Below, in pieces: positions 44,288 through 52,475 of a DNA stretch of 64,000 nt (its first letter is position 1; the number at the start of each line of letters is the position of its first letter). The DNA comes from Streptomyces violaceusniger. Its GTDB lineage: Bacteria; Actinomycetota; Actinomycetes; Streptomycetales; Streptomycetaceae. Where the stretch lies: contig BJHW01000001.1 in NCBI GenBank assembly GCA_005405945.1, positions 5,146,001-5,210,000 of the forward strand, given 5' to 3'. Below the pieces are notes generated by a model. That model had not been told where the DNA came from. It saw nothing but the letters and a program-made list of their open reading frames with translations, and searched no databases. The position numbers and the translations under genes are program-made.

Positions 44288-44941
44288 CCCCGACGATACC
44301 GGCGAGGGGCCGCCCTCCCCCTGATCTGCCAGAAGTAACGGCAGACAAGAGGAATAAGGGAATAAGCAGAACAAAGAGAATAAGGGAGTCATGAATGGGA
44401 TGAACAGTTAGCGGAATTCCCCATTCATCTCCACACACCCTTCACCGCCCACACACAGCCCGGTCCGAATGCCCGGATATCTGATGGCTGGCGCCACCGT
44501 TCGGCGGATGCCCGCGCCGCCCCGTTACGACCCCTCGGAAACCGCCCTGACGTCGGTCAACGCGGTGAACCAGGGGTGTGGCTGAAACGACGTCAGGTGA
44601 ACGAATGAGACTGGGGCACATGCACGGGGCCCAGTGACACCGGTGATACGATCACCGCGCTTGCCAGGCGAGCCAAGGGCGCGTAAGACACACGGCGATC
44701 CGGCGCATCACGCCGAGAGGATCCCCACCCTGAGGAGCATTATGCCGCCAGTCGGGGCATACGGAGCCGTTCCGGCGCACCGACGCCTGTGTGCTGCCGT
44801 CGGCAAGACGAGTGCGATGTCCCCGGAACCCGCGGGCGCCGTACGGGCGCTGACTTACCGCCGCTCCGACCATTTCCAGACGCATAACGCACCACACCTC
44901 CCTAAAGTCCCTGGCGGTCTAGTCGTTTAAAGAGAGTCTCA
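44288..44941. promoter_or_regulatory. divergent control region between P450 and conservon
   Basis: 654 bases, no convincing gene. An unusually A/T-rich block (44330-44400) has GGGAATAAG-type repeats. A perfect inverted repeat CGGTGAT-ACG-ATCACCG lies at 44641-44657, a strong operator candidate for the downstream conservon. A 98-codon reading frame at 44634-44930 has atypical composition and is not called. Confidence 0.5.
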
Positions 44942-46086
44942 ATGACGCAATATCTACAGGATCCAGCGCTCTGGGCCCTGATCGCTGGCACGCCTCTCGC
45001 CGCCACCGCCATTATCCGCGGGCGAAAGGCGCGAGCGAATCTGCGCCGGGAGAAGGCGGAGCTAGAGAAACGCGCGGCCGACCTCGAGAACAATTACGCC
45101 GAGGCGGTGCAGGAGGCCCACACCCGCGCCGAAGAGGCCACCAAGAGCGCGCTGAAGTCCGCCATGCGTACCCTTCAGGGCCTCGCCAACGAGCAGCAGC
45201 TGGCCATCTCCAAGACGCAGGACAAGTACGGCGAGCACCAGATCCTCCAGGACCTCCTGGAGATCGACCACATGAACTCGCAGTTCGGTCGGCGTGCGCA
45301 GTCCATCGCGGTGCTCTGTGACGGCTGGCTTGGTCGGCAGCGCGCCGTCGCCTCGGTGTACGACGTGGTGCGCAGCGCCAAGGGCCGCATCCGTCACTAC
45401 ACCCGGGTGGAAATTCGCTCGCAGAGCAATTTCGCCCTGGTCAGCCGGGCCGTGGAACCGGTGGCGCTGGCGCTGGCCGAGCTTTTGGACAACGCGACCA
45501 GTTACTCCGCGCCCGACTCGCCCATCGACATCACCATCCGCACTGTCCCCAAGGGCGTCTGCGTCATCATCGACGACGCCGGCGTCGGTATGAACGAGGA
45601 GGAGAAGAACCGGGCGGACAAGCTGCTCTCGGCCACGCACGCCACCGGTGTAACGGGACTGGGCAATCCGCCGCAGTTCGGTTTCGCGGTGATCGGTGTG
45701 CTCGCCGCGCGCTATGGCTTCACGGTGTCCGTCGATTCGGCCTCTCCCTACGGTGGTGTTCGCGCGGTCGTGCTTCTCCCGAGGACCTTCTGACCAATAT
45801 GCCCGAGCCGGAAGAGCAGCCGACGACCCACGCTCCCGCCGCGGCCGAGCACCCGGAGCCGAGCGGTTCCGCCGTGGCCGGTTCCACCGTGAGCGGTTCC
45901 ACCGCCGGGGGCCTGCCCAAGCGTCGCCGTAAGGGCGCGATTTCCATCGTCCCGAGAGCGGACTCCACCACTGCCGCGGCCCGGACGAGCGAGGAAACCG
46001 CATCGATCATGGGCGCGTTCCAGCGCGGCACACAGTCCGGCCGCTCAGCAGCAAACCCGAGCAGGGAAGGGCATGATCCTCAGTGA
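44942..46086 (+). CDS. conservon sensor-like ATPase CvnA (apparent frameshift near the C-terminus)
   Basis: First conservon gene. N-terminal membrane segment (ALWALIAGTPLAATAIIRG), a coiled coil (ARANLRREKAELEKRAADLENNY), and a GHKL ATPase domain: N-box ALAELLDNATSYS, G1 VIIDDAGVGMNEEE, and GFAVIGVLAARYGFTVSVDS. It lacks the large extracellular domain of longer family members. Raw sequence stops at 45793, but a second frame starting six bases later encodes the usual family tail (GLPKRRRKGAISI, MGAFQRGTQSGR). One missing G at 45781-45784 would join them (LLPRDLLTNMPEPEE). Two separate proteins remain possible. Stop overlaps the next gene (GTGA). Confidence 0.8.
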
Positions 46087-46484
46087 ACAACGACCTGTCA
46101 TGGATGCTTGAGAGCGCCCTGGAAGTTCCAGGGGCTCGTCATGCGATCCTGGTTTCCGCCGACGGTCTGCTGATGGCCCGTTCTCAAGAGGTCAAAAAGG
46201 ACGAGGCCGACACCGTCGCGGCGGCAATGAGTGGCATCCAGTCGCTGAGCCGCACCATGGCCGGCTTCTGCGGTGGCCCCCATATGACGTGGCGCCAGAC
46301 CCTGGTCGAGTTCGACGGTGGCTGGGTCTTCCTCATCTCCGCGGGTGAGGGCGCGTACCTGGCGGTCTCCTCCGCGCCGGATGTCGACATGGCCGACATC
46401 ACCTTCCGGATGCAGCAGCTTGTCGGGCAGCTCGGCAAGGCGCTGACCACACCGCCTCGCGAAAACACCGGAATTCAGGCATGA
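46083..46484 (+). CDS. conservon roadblock/LC7 protein CvnB
   Basis: 133-aa roadblock/LC7-domain protein: LSWMLESALEVPGARHAILVSADGLLMARS, a central ISAGEGAYLAVSSAPDVDM strand-turn and a C-terminal helix. In conservons it associates with the small GTPase CvnD and may act as its regulator. GTG start overlaps cvnA; the stop overlaps the DUF742 start (ATGA). Confidence 0.92.
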   Translation: MNNDLSWMLESALEVPGARHAILVSADGLLMARSQEVKKDEADTVAAAMSGIQSLSRTMAGFCGGPHMTWRQTLVEFDGGWVFLISAGEGAYLAVSSAPDVDMADITFRMQQLVGQLGKALTTPPRENTGIQA

Positions 46485-46852
46485 CGGCACCAGGCGAGCA
46501 GGAGCCCGAATCCGCCCAATTAGTGCGACCGTACGTCATCACCAACGGTCGAGGGCTGCCGGAGAACGACCAGTTCAACCTGATCACGCTGGTCACCGCC
46601 TCCGAACAGAGACCCCCCAGCCATCTCGACCCGGAGAAGCGCGGGCTCTTGGAGCTGTGCTCGGGTGGTTATCTCTCGGTCGCGGAGATAGCCGGACACA
46701 TGGGACTTCCGATCGGCATCGTGAAGGTCCTGCTGTCCGATCTCTCCTCGGACGGATACCTCGTCACCCGCGCACCCGCGCCTCCCGCGCAGCTTGTCGA
46801 CGTTTCGCTCCTTCAGGAGGTGCTGGATGGGCTCCAGGCCCGTTTCGGATGA
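46481..46852 (+). CDS. conservon DUF742 protein CvnC, with TTA codon
   Basis: 123-aa DUF742 protein: VRPYVITNGRGLPENDQFNLITLV, LDPEKRGLLELCSGGYLSVAEIAGHMGLPIGIVKVLLSDL (winged-helix-like), and LLQEVLDGLQARFG at the C-terminus. Codon 14 (46520-46522) is TTA, so translation and perhaps the whole coupled operon should depend on bldA. Starts in a 4-base overlap with cvnB and itself overlaps cvnD by 26 bases. Confidence 0.93.
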   Translation: MTAPGEQEPESAQLVRPYVITNGRGLPENDQFNLITLVTASEQRPPSHLDPEKRGLLELCSGGYLSVAEIAGHMGLPIGIVKVLLSDLSSDGYLVTRAPAPPAQLVDVSLLQEVLDGLQARFG

Positions 46853-47417
46853 GGACGTCTATCTGAACGAAGCGGTGCAGATCGCGGCCAAGATCCTGGT
46901 CGTGGGGCATTTCGCGGTCGGAAAGACGACGTTCATCGGCACCATGTCCGAGATTCCTCCGTTGCGTACCGAAGAGCGGATGACTCAGGCCGGAGCCCAT
47001 ATCGACGACCTCATGGGCACCCGGGGCAAGACCACGACCACCGTGGCCATGGACTTCGGCCGGCTCACGCTCAGCGACAGACTTGTCCTGTATCTCTTCG
47101 GCACACCCGGACAGGAGCGCTTCGTCCAGGTGTGGGAGGACATGACCCGAGGCGCTCTCGGGGCACTGATCCTCGTCGATCCGGAACGGCTCAAGGAATC
47201 CTTCCCGGTGATCGACCTGGTGGAGCACTACGGACTGCCCTATGCGATTTCCGTCAACCACTTCGACGGCACACCGGTCCGCCCCGACAACGAATTGCGC
47301 GAGGCGCTCGACCTGCTGCCCGAGACCCCGATCGTCACCTGTGACGCACGTGACGAGAAGTCATCGGCCAACGCGCTGATAACGCTTGTCCGTTACCTAC
47401 AGGAACGTACCCGCTAG
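46827..47417 (+). CDS. conservon small GTPase CvnD
   Basis: 196-aa Ras-like GTP-binding protein. P-loop LVVGHFAVGKTTFIG, switch region TRGKTTTTVAMDFGRL, G3 LFGTPGQERFVQVWEDM, and the base-recognition segment AISVNHFDG, where the usual NKxD is replaced by NHFD, as in many conservon GTPases. ATG 46827 has an AGGAGG site within the end of cvnC. Nine bases before the P450 start, so cotranscribed. Confidence 0.92.
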   Translation: MGSRPVSDEDVYLNEAVQIAAKILVVGHFAVGKTTFIGTMSEIPPLRTEERMTQAGAHIDDLMGTRGKTTTTVAMDFGRLTLSDRLVLYLFGTPGQERFVQVWEDMTRGALGALILVDPERLKESFPVIDLVEHYGLPYAISVNHFDGTPVRPDNELREALDLLPETPIVTCDARDEKSSANALITLVRYLQERTR

Positions 47418-47426
47418 GAGCACCTG

Positions 47427-48773
47427 ATGAACATGCAATCGGATTTTCCGGTGGCGCCACCACCCGGCTGCCCCGCCCATGGCAGTGGCAAGCGGGTGCC
47501 GCTGCACGGGCCGGAGTTCACCGCCGATCCGGGTGCCTACTACGCGTATATGCGCTCGTACGGCCCGACCGCACCGGTGGAGCTCTCCCCGGGCGTCGAG
47601 GCCACGCTGGTCACGGACTACTCGGCGGCGCTCCAGCTGCTGCAGAACCCGGACACCTTCCGGAAGGACTCGCGCCGCTGGCGTGACTACAACGAGGGCA
47701 AGGTCTCGCGGGACAATCCGGTCGTCCCCTTGCTGGAGTACCGGCCGAACTGCATGTTCACCGACGGTGCCGAGCATATGCGGCTGCGTCAGGCGGTGAC
47801 CGACAGCCTGGCCCGGGTGGATACGCACCGGCTGAGCCGCCATGTCGAACGTGTCGCGGATTATCTGATGGACCAGTTCATCTCCCGCGGCTCGGCCGAT
47901 CTGCTCAATGATTATGCCAAACTGCTGCCGCTGTTTGTTTTCAATGAGCTTTTCGGATGCCCGGCGGAGATCGGCGACCGGGTCATCTTCGGTATTTCCG
48001 GAATGTTCGACGGCATCAACGCCGAAAAGGCGAACGAGGTCCTCGGCCAGAGCATCGCCGAACTCGTCGCATTGAAGCGCAAGCAGCCGGGGGACGATGT
48101 CACCTCCTGGCTTATGGAACACCACGCCCAGCTGAACGACGGTGAAATGGTTCATCAGCTGGTGCTGCTGCTGGGCGCCGGCGCCGAACCGCAGCGGAAT
48201 CTCATTGCCAACGCGCTGCTGCTCCTGCTCTCGGACGAGCGGTACGCGGGGGCCGGGCTGCTGGTCGAGGACGCCCTCGACGATGTGCTGTGGAACAGCC
48301 CGCCGATGGCCAACTACGCTCCGCATTACCCGGTGACCGATGTGGACTTCGCCGGGACCCGGCTGCGGGCGGGCGATCTGGTGCTGATCTCCATCGCGGC
48401 CGCGAACAGCGACCCCGCGCTGTCCGCCTCCCGGCAGCAGCTCAGCAAGCGCGCCCACCTGGCATGGAGCGCCGGCCCGCACGCCTGCCCGGCCAAGGAC
48501 ACCGCTCAGCTGATCGGCGTGGTGGCCATCGAGAAACTGCTCAACAAGCTGCCGGACATCGAGCTGGCGGTACCCGAGTCGAGCCTGACGTGGCGCCCCG
48601 GTCCCTTCAACCGAGGGCTGACCGCACTGCCTGCCCGATTCACTCCGATACGTACGGATAAACAGCCCGTTACGCAGCAACAAATCCCCACGGGTGACCA
48701 TCGCACCCACACCCAGAATAAGCAGGAGAAGGGTGGCTTGTGGAGTTCGTTCCTCTCCTGGTGGCGAGCGTGA
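47427..48773 (+). CDS. conservon-associated P450 lacking the ExxR motif (CYP157-like)
   Basis: 448-aa P450 fold with key residues lost. The heme loop AWSAGPHACPAKDTA keeps the axial cysteine but not FGxGxHxCxG. The I-helix LVLLLGAGAEPQRNLIAN lacks the Thr of AGxxT. At the K-helix, ALDDVLWNSPPM stands where ExxR is expected. Conservon P450s of the CYP157 family are known to lack ExxR, and RarE-type P450s close cvn9-like operons. The C-terminus adds a Gln/Thr-rich tail ending in GLWSSFLSWWRA, a possible membrane-binding amphipathic end. ATG 47427 follows TAGGAG. It may be a structural partner rather than a normal monooxygenase. Confidence 0.88.
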   Translation: MNMQSDFPVAPPPGCPAHGSGKRVPLHGPEFTADPGAYYAYMRSYGPTAPVELSPGVEATLVTDYSAALQLLQNPDTFRKDSRRWRDYNEGKVSRDNPVVPLLEYRPNCMFTDGAEHMRLRQAVTDSLARVDTHRLSRHVERVADYLMDQFISRGSADLLNDYAKLLPLFVFNELFGCPAEIGDRVIFGISGMFDGINAEKANEVLGQSIAELVALKRKQPGDDVTSWLMEHHAQLNDGEMVHQLVLLLGAGAEPQRNLIANALLLLLSDERYAGAGLLVEDALDDVLWNSPPMANYAPHYPVTDVDFAGTRLRAGDLVLISIAAANSDPALSASRQQLSKRAHLAWSAGPHACPAKDTAQLIGVVAIEKLLNKLPDIELAVPESSLTWRPGPFNRGLTALPARFTPIRTDKQPVTQQQIPTGDHRTHTQNKQEKGGLWSSFLSWWRA

Positions 48774-49118
48774 TCTAGGTCACATCGGGAACCCATTTCA
48801 TACCGCATGAATGTTCAAATGAACGGGTAGGCAGTGTTGCGCAATTTATGTTGGCCAAAATCTAAGAGGAGCTGTCGTGAGGTCTCCCGCCGCCGGCGAC
48901 ATCACTGTCGGTCGACGATCAGCGGTTTCACTCATATCCCGACCGCACCCCCACCCCTGCGGCCAATCGAACACCTACCCTAATTTCGCGAAAGCACACG
49001 CGATGGGAGCCCGGATACCCGCCCCACGGGGCGGGTATCTTCTCGTAGGACGGGAACACCGGGTTTCCCCGCCGCCCAAACCCAAACAGCCGTTCCTCTC
49101 GATTCAGCGGGAGGTTCG
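48774..49118. promoter_or_regulatory. leader region before the prenyltransferase with short reading frame and hairpin
   Basis: Contains an 81-codon frame (48877-49122). It opens with GAGGAGCTGTC-GTG and its stop overlaps the prenyltransferase ATG (ATGA). Inside lies the hairpin GATACCCGCCCC-AC-GGGGCGGGTATC (49014-49039) followed by TTCTCG. It looks like either a terminator for the conservon or a leader with attenuation. The first 100 bases are A/T-rich (GCGCAATTTATGTTGGCCAAAATC), a likely promoter. Confidence 0.5.
49014..49039. terminator. perfect 12-bp hairpin, terminator or attenuator
   Basis: GATACCCGCCCC and its exact complement separated by two bases, followed by TTCTCGT. Placed about 240 bases after the P450 stop and 80 bases before the prenyltransferase start. 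Confidence 0.6.
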
Positions 49119-50276
49119 ATGAACGGTTTCCGTTCGGGTGAAGCACTGCTGGGTGACCTCACCACGGGCCAGCTGACCCGGCTGTGCCACGTGGCGGGGC
49201 TGAGCGAGGCCGATACGGCCGCGTACGCCGGAGTGCTGATAGAGAGTCTGGGGGCCGCGGCCGGACAGCCGCTGGCGCTGCCACCCCCGTCGCGCACCTT
49301 CCTCGCCGACGACCACAGCCCCGTGGAGTTCTCCCTGGCCTTCCTGCCTGGCCGGGCCCCGGACCTGCGGGTGCTGGTGGAGCCGGGCTGCTCCAGCGGG
49401 GACGACCTGGCGGAGAACGGCCGGGCCGGTCTGCGGTCGATCCACGCCATGGCGGACCGCTGGGGGTTCTCGACCGACCAGCTCGACCGGATCGAGGACC
49501 TGTTCCTCCCACCGTCCCCCGAGGGCCCGTTGGCCCTGTGGTGCGCCCTGGAGCTCCGCCCCGGCGGGGTCCCCGGGGTCAAGGTCTACCTCAACCCCTC
49601 GGCGAACGGCGCCGGCCGGGCCGCCGAGACGGTCCGCGAGGCGCTGGCGAGGCTGGGCCACGGCCAAGCGTTCGACTCGCTGCCCCGGGCGGAGGGCTTC
49701 CCGTTCTTCGCCCTGGACCTCGGCGACTGGGACGCCCCGCGGGTGAAGGTCTACCTCAAGCACCCCGGGCTGTCCGCCGCCGAGGCGGGCTCGCTGCCCC
49801 GGATGACCCCGGCGCCGGGCCGGGAACGGCTGGAGGAGTTCTTCCGCACCGTCGGTGATCTCCCCGCCGGAGACCTCACCGACGGCGAGGGCGCTGACGG
49901 CGAGGGCGCCGACCGGCTCACCGGGCGCCCCGCCCTCACCTGCCACTCCTTCACGGAGACGGCGACCGGACTGCCCAGCGGATACACGCTCCACGTGCCC
50001 GTCCGCGACTACGTCCGGCACGACGGCGAGGCGCGGGAGCGGGCCGTGGCCGTGCTGCGCGGCAATGGCATGGACAGCGCGGCCCTCGACCGGGCGCTCG
50101 CCGCCGTGAACCCGCGCCCCCTCGGCGACGGCGTGGGCCTGATCGCCTATCTGGCACTGGTCCACCAGCGCGGCCGGCCGCAGCGGGTGACCGTCTACGT
50201 CTCCTCCGAGGCGTACGAGACCCGGCCGCCCCGCGAGACGGTCCCCACCCGTGACCGAGTGCGGGCTCGACTGTGA
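49119..50276 (+). CDS. ABBA-fold aromatic (indole/tryptophan) prenyltransferase
   Basis: 385-aa soluble prenyltransferase of the DMATS/IptA type. The repeating strands that line the ABBA barrel are visible: PGVKVYLNPSANG, PRVKVYLKHPGL, YTLHVPVRDYVRHDGEA and QRVTVYVSSEAYE. Their Lys/Tyr residues shield the allyl diphosphate. Early LALPPPSRTFLADDHSPVEFSLAF is the substrate-recognition strand. ATG 49119 follows GCGGGAGG. Followed by a tryptophanase gene; the pairing of an indole prenyltransferase with tryptophanase is known in actinomycete prenyl-indole clusters, so tryptophan is the likely substrate. Regiospecificity cannot be read from sequence. Confidence 0.87.
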   Translation: MNGFRSGEALLGDLTTGQLTRLCHVAGLSEADTAAYAGVLIESLGAAAGQPLALPPPSRTFLADDHSPVEFSLAFLPGRAPDLRVLVEPGCSSGDDLAENGRAGLRSIHAMADRWGFSTDQLDRIEDLFLPPSPEGPLALWCALELRPGGVPGVKVYLNPSANGAGRAAETVREALARLGHGQAFDSLPRAEGFPFFALDLGDWDAPRVKVYLKHPGLSAAEAGSLPRMTPAPGRERLEEFFRTVGDLPAGDLTDGEGADGEGADRLTGRPALTCHSFTETATGLPSGYTLHVPVRDYVRHDGEARERAVAVLRGNGMDSAALDRALAAVNPRPLGDGVGLIAYLALVHQRGRPQRVTVYVSSEAYETRPPRETVPTRDRVRARL

Positions 50277-50394
50277 ACTTCGCCGGAACACCGAACTCCG
50301 AGCGCGCCGGGACACCGAACTCCGGAACACCGCACGCCGAGCAAGCCGAGCACGCCGAAACACCGAACGACGAACAGACAGGAGCAGGGGCAGC

Positions 50395-51768
50395 GTGGAG
50401 CCGTACAGGATCAAGGTCGTCGAACCGATACCCGTCACCACACGGCAGCAGCGCGAAGCCGCGCTGAAGCGTGTCAACTACAACCTCTTCGACCTGCGCG
50501 CCGAAGAGGTGACCATCGACCTCCTCACCGACTCGGGCACCGGAGCCCTCTCCGCCGCCCAGCTCGCCGCGGGGATGGCGGGCGACGAGTCCTACTCGGG
50601 CTCCCGCTCGTTCTACCGCTTCCACGAGACGGTCACCGAGCTCACCGGCTACGCCCATATCCTCCCAGCCCACCAGGGGCGCGCCGCCGAGCGCGTGCTG
50701 TTCACCACCCTGCTGGAGCGCGGCAACCTCGTGCTGTCGAACACCCACTTCGACACCACCCGGGCCAATGTCGAGCTGAACGACGCCGAGGCGCGCGACC
50801 TGCCGTGCCCCGAGGCCAAGAACCTCGACAGCACCGACCCGTTCAAGGGCAACATCGACCTGGACGCGCTCGCCCGGACGCTGTCCGGGCCCGACGGCTC
50901 CCGGGTCGCCGTGGTCGTCATGACCATCACCAACAACGGCGGCGGCGGCCAGCCCGTCTCCATGGAGAACCTCAAGCGGACGGCCGCCCTGTGCCGTCAG
51001 CACGGGGTGCCGCTCTTCCTGGACGCCGCCCGGTTCGCCGAGAACGCCTGGCTGGTCACCCGTCATGAGGAGGGCTACCGCGACCGCACCCCCCGGCAGG
51101 TCGCGGAGGAGGCGTTCCGCCTGACGGACGGCTGCATGATGAGCGCCAAGAAGGACGGCATCGTCCACATCGGCGGCTTCATCGGCACCAACGACCCGGA
51201 GCTCGCCCAGAAGTGCGAGCTGCTCCTCATCGCCACCGAGGGGTTCGCGACCTACGGCGGTCTGGCCGGGCGCGACCTCGACATGATGGCGCAGGGGCTG
51301 ACCGAGGTGACCGAGCCGAGCTATCTCGCCGAGCGCGCCGAGATCGCCTCCCACCTCGCCCACCGGGTCCGCGCCGCGGGCGTGGACATCGTCGAGCCGC
51401 CGGGCATGCACGCGCTCTACCTCAACGCCGGGCGGTTGCTGCCGCACATCCCACCGCACCACTACCCCGGCCACGCCCTGGCCTGCCAGCTCTACCTGGA
51501 GGGCGGCATCCGCTCGGCCGAGCTGGGGTCGCTCTACCTCGGTGAGGAGGACGAGCACGGCAACCCGATCAAGAGCGCGCCGTACGAGCTGGTCAGGCTC
51601 GCCCTGCCGCGCCGGGTCTACACCCGCAGCCACTACGACCACGTGGGCGAGACGCTCGCGAAGATCGCCAAGAACACGGACCAGGTGTACGGCTTCCGGA
51701 TCACCGACCAGTCGCCGATCCTGCGCCACTTCCGCGCCACGCTGGAGCCGGTGCCCGTCAGGGGCTGA
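50395..51768 (+). CDS. tnaA: tryptophanase
   Basis: PLP lyase (457 aa) of the tryptophanase/tyrosine phenol-lyase family, cleaving (prenyl)tryptophan to (prenyl)indole, pyruvate and ammonia. N-terminal IKVVEPIPVTTRQQREAAL and NLFDLRAEEVTIDLLTDSGTGALS, ITNNGGGGQPVSMENL, DAARFAENAWL, the PLP lysine in MMSAKKDGIVHIGG, and LYLEGGIRSAELGSL. GTG 50395 follows GGAGCAGGGG; earlier in-frame sequence is repeat-like leader. Same direction as the prenyltransferase, 118 bases apart, probably one operon. The flavin monooxygenase usually completing this cluster type is not in the window. Confidence 0.93.
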   Translation: MEPYRIKVVEPIPVTTRQQREAALKRVNYNLFDLRAEEVTIDLLTDSGTGALSAAQLAAGMAGDESYSGSRSFYRFHETVTELTGYAHILPAHQGRAAERVLFTTLLERGNLVLSNTHFDTTRANVELNDAEARDLPCPEAKNLDSTDPFKGNIDLDALARTLSGPDGSRVAVVVMTITNNGGGGQPVSMENLKRTAALCRQHGVPLFLDAARFAENAWLVTRHEEGYRDRTPRQVAEEAFRLTDGCMMSAKKDGIVHIGGFIGTNDPELAQKCELLLIATEGFATYGGLAGRDLDMMAQGLTEVTEPSYLAERAEIASHLAHRVRAAGVDIVEPPGMHALYLNAGRLLPHIPPHHYPGHALACQLYLEGGIRSAELGSLYLGEEDEHGNPIKSAPYELVRLALPRRVYTRSHYDHVGETLAKIAKNTDQVYGFRITDQSPILRHFRATLEPVPVRG

Positions 51769-51820
51769 TCTCCGCACAGCCGCACGCACGGGCGGACGCA
51801 CCACCACACGCACGACCGCA

Positions 51821-51860
51821 CGCGGGCCCGGCACCGGACACCACCGGTGGCGGGCCCGCG
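51821..51860. terminator. long hairpin terminator after tryptophanase
   Basis: CGCGGGCCCG at 51821-51830 pairs with CGGGCCCGCG at 51851-51860, with an inner CACCGG/CCGGTG stem. Lies between the tryptophanase (+) and the DUF6479 gene (-), so it serves both strands. Confidence 0.75.
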
Positions 51861-51898
51861 TCGTCCGTACGCCCCGCGTGTCCGGCGCCTCGTACGCC

Positions 51899-52318
51899 TC
51901 AGCCGTTGCCGAACGAGCCGCTGCTGCCCGGGCGCCAGGTGGGCCGGTCCTCGGTGCCGCCCTTGCCGGAGTCCCGGGTCCCGGAGCCGCCCAGGTCGTA
52001 CGGGAGCCGGCGGCTCCCGTCCCGGCGCAGCTCATCGGGCTCCCGGTTCTGGGTGACGTAGCCGACGCTGTCCTCGTCGTCCTGGTGCCCCGGGCCATGG
52101 CCCGCCGCCCGCGCCTCGTGGTCGGCCTCCTGGGCCGTCTGCCAGGAACCGGCGCGGCGTTGCGGCTGCTGGGGCGGGACCGGCTCACGCGCCCGTAGCC
52201 GTATCCCCCACCACACGGCCCCGAAGCACAGGATCACGACCACCAGCCCGACGATGAGCGGCCCCGTCCCGACCAGCAGGTCCCGGGTCACGGCGAGATC
52301 CTCGGTGTACGTATCCAT
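51899..52318 (-). CDS. DUF6479-like single-pass membrane protein
   Basis: 139 aa: short N-terminus (MDTYTEDLAVTRDLL), one membrane helix (LIVGLVVVILCFGAVWWGIRL), then a hydrophilic tail with RAREPVPPQQPQ, QEADHEARAAGHG and ELRRDGSRRLPYDLGGSG, the layout of streptomycete DUF6479 proteins. ATG 52318. Function unknown. Confidence 0.75.
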   Translation of the reverse strand: MDTYTEDLAVTRDLLVGTGPLIVGLVVVILCFGAVWWGIRLRAREPVPPQQPQRRAGSWQTAQEADHEARAAGHGPGHQDDEDSVGYVTQNREPDELRRDGSRRLPYDLGGSGTRDSGKGGTEDRPTWRPGSSGSFGNG

Positions 52319-52395
52319 GGCGGCCGGGTACCCGGGCCCGCCCGGATATCACTCCGGCCACAGGGGAGTCACACCCGTCCCCGCGTCACCGCCCG

Positions 52396-52475
52396 GGTCA
52401 TCCGAGAGCCCGCGTCATCGGGGAGCCCGCGTCATCGGGGAGCCCGCGTCATCCGAGAGCCCCCGCGTCACCGCG
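52396..52475. repeat. short tandem repeat, period 18
   Basis: About four copies of GAGCCCGCGTCATCGGGG with minor changes, lying between the DUF6479 promoter side and the mazG stop codon. Confidence 0.75.

Noticed and set aside
44288..44392. N-terminal extension of the P450 with three TTA codons
   Set aside because: The A/T-rich extension (start ATG 44392) has no P450 homology and repeats the GGGAATAAG block; the conserved protein begins near GTG 44287, so the TTA codons are probably not coding.
44634..44930. 98-codon plus-strand frame just upstream of cvnA
   Set aside because: No ribosome-binding site, atypical composition, and it spans the inverted repeat at 44641. Treated as leader DNA.
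48877..49122. Calling the 81-codon leader frame a tnaC-like tryptophan-sensing peptide
   Set aside because: It contains no Trp codon and no tnaC-like motif; kept only as a possible coupled leader.
49951..52188. 745-aa minus-strand frame across prenyltransferase and tryptophanase
   Set aside because: Antisense shadow; both plus-strand genes carry clear family motifs.
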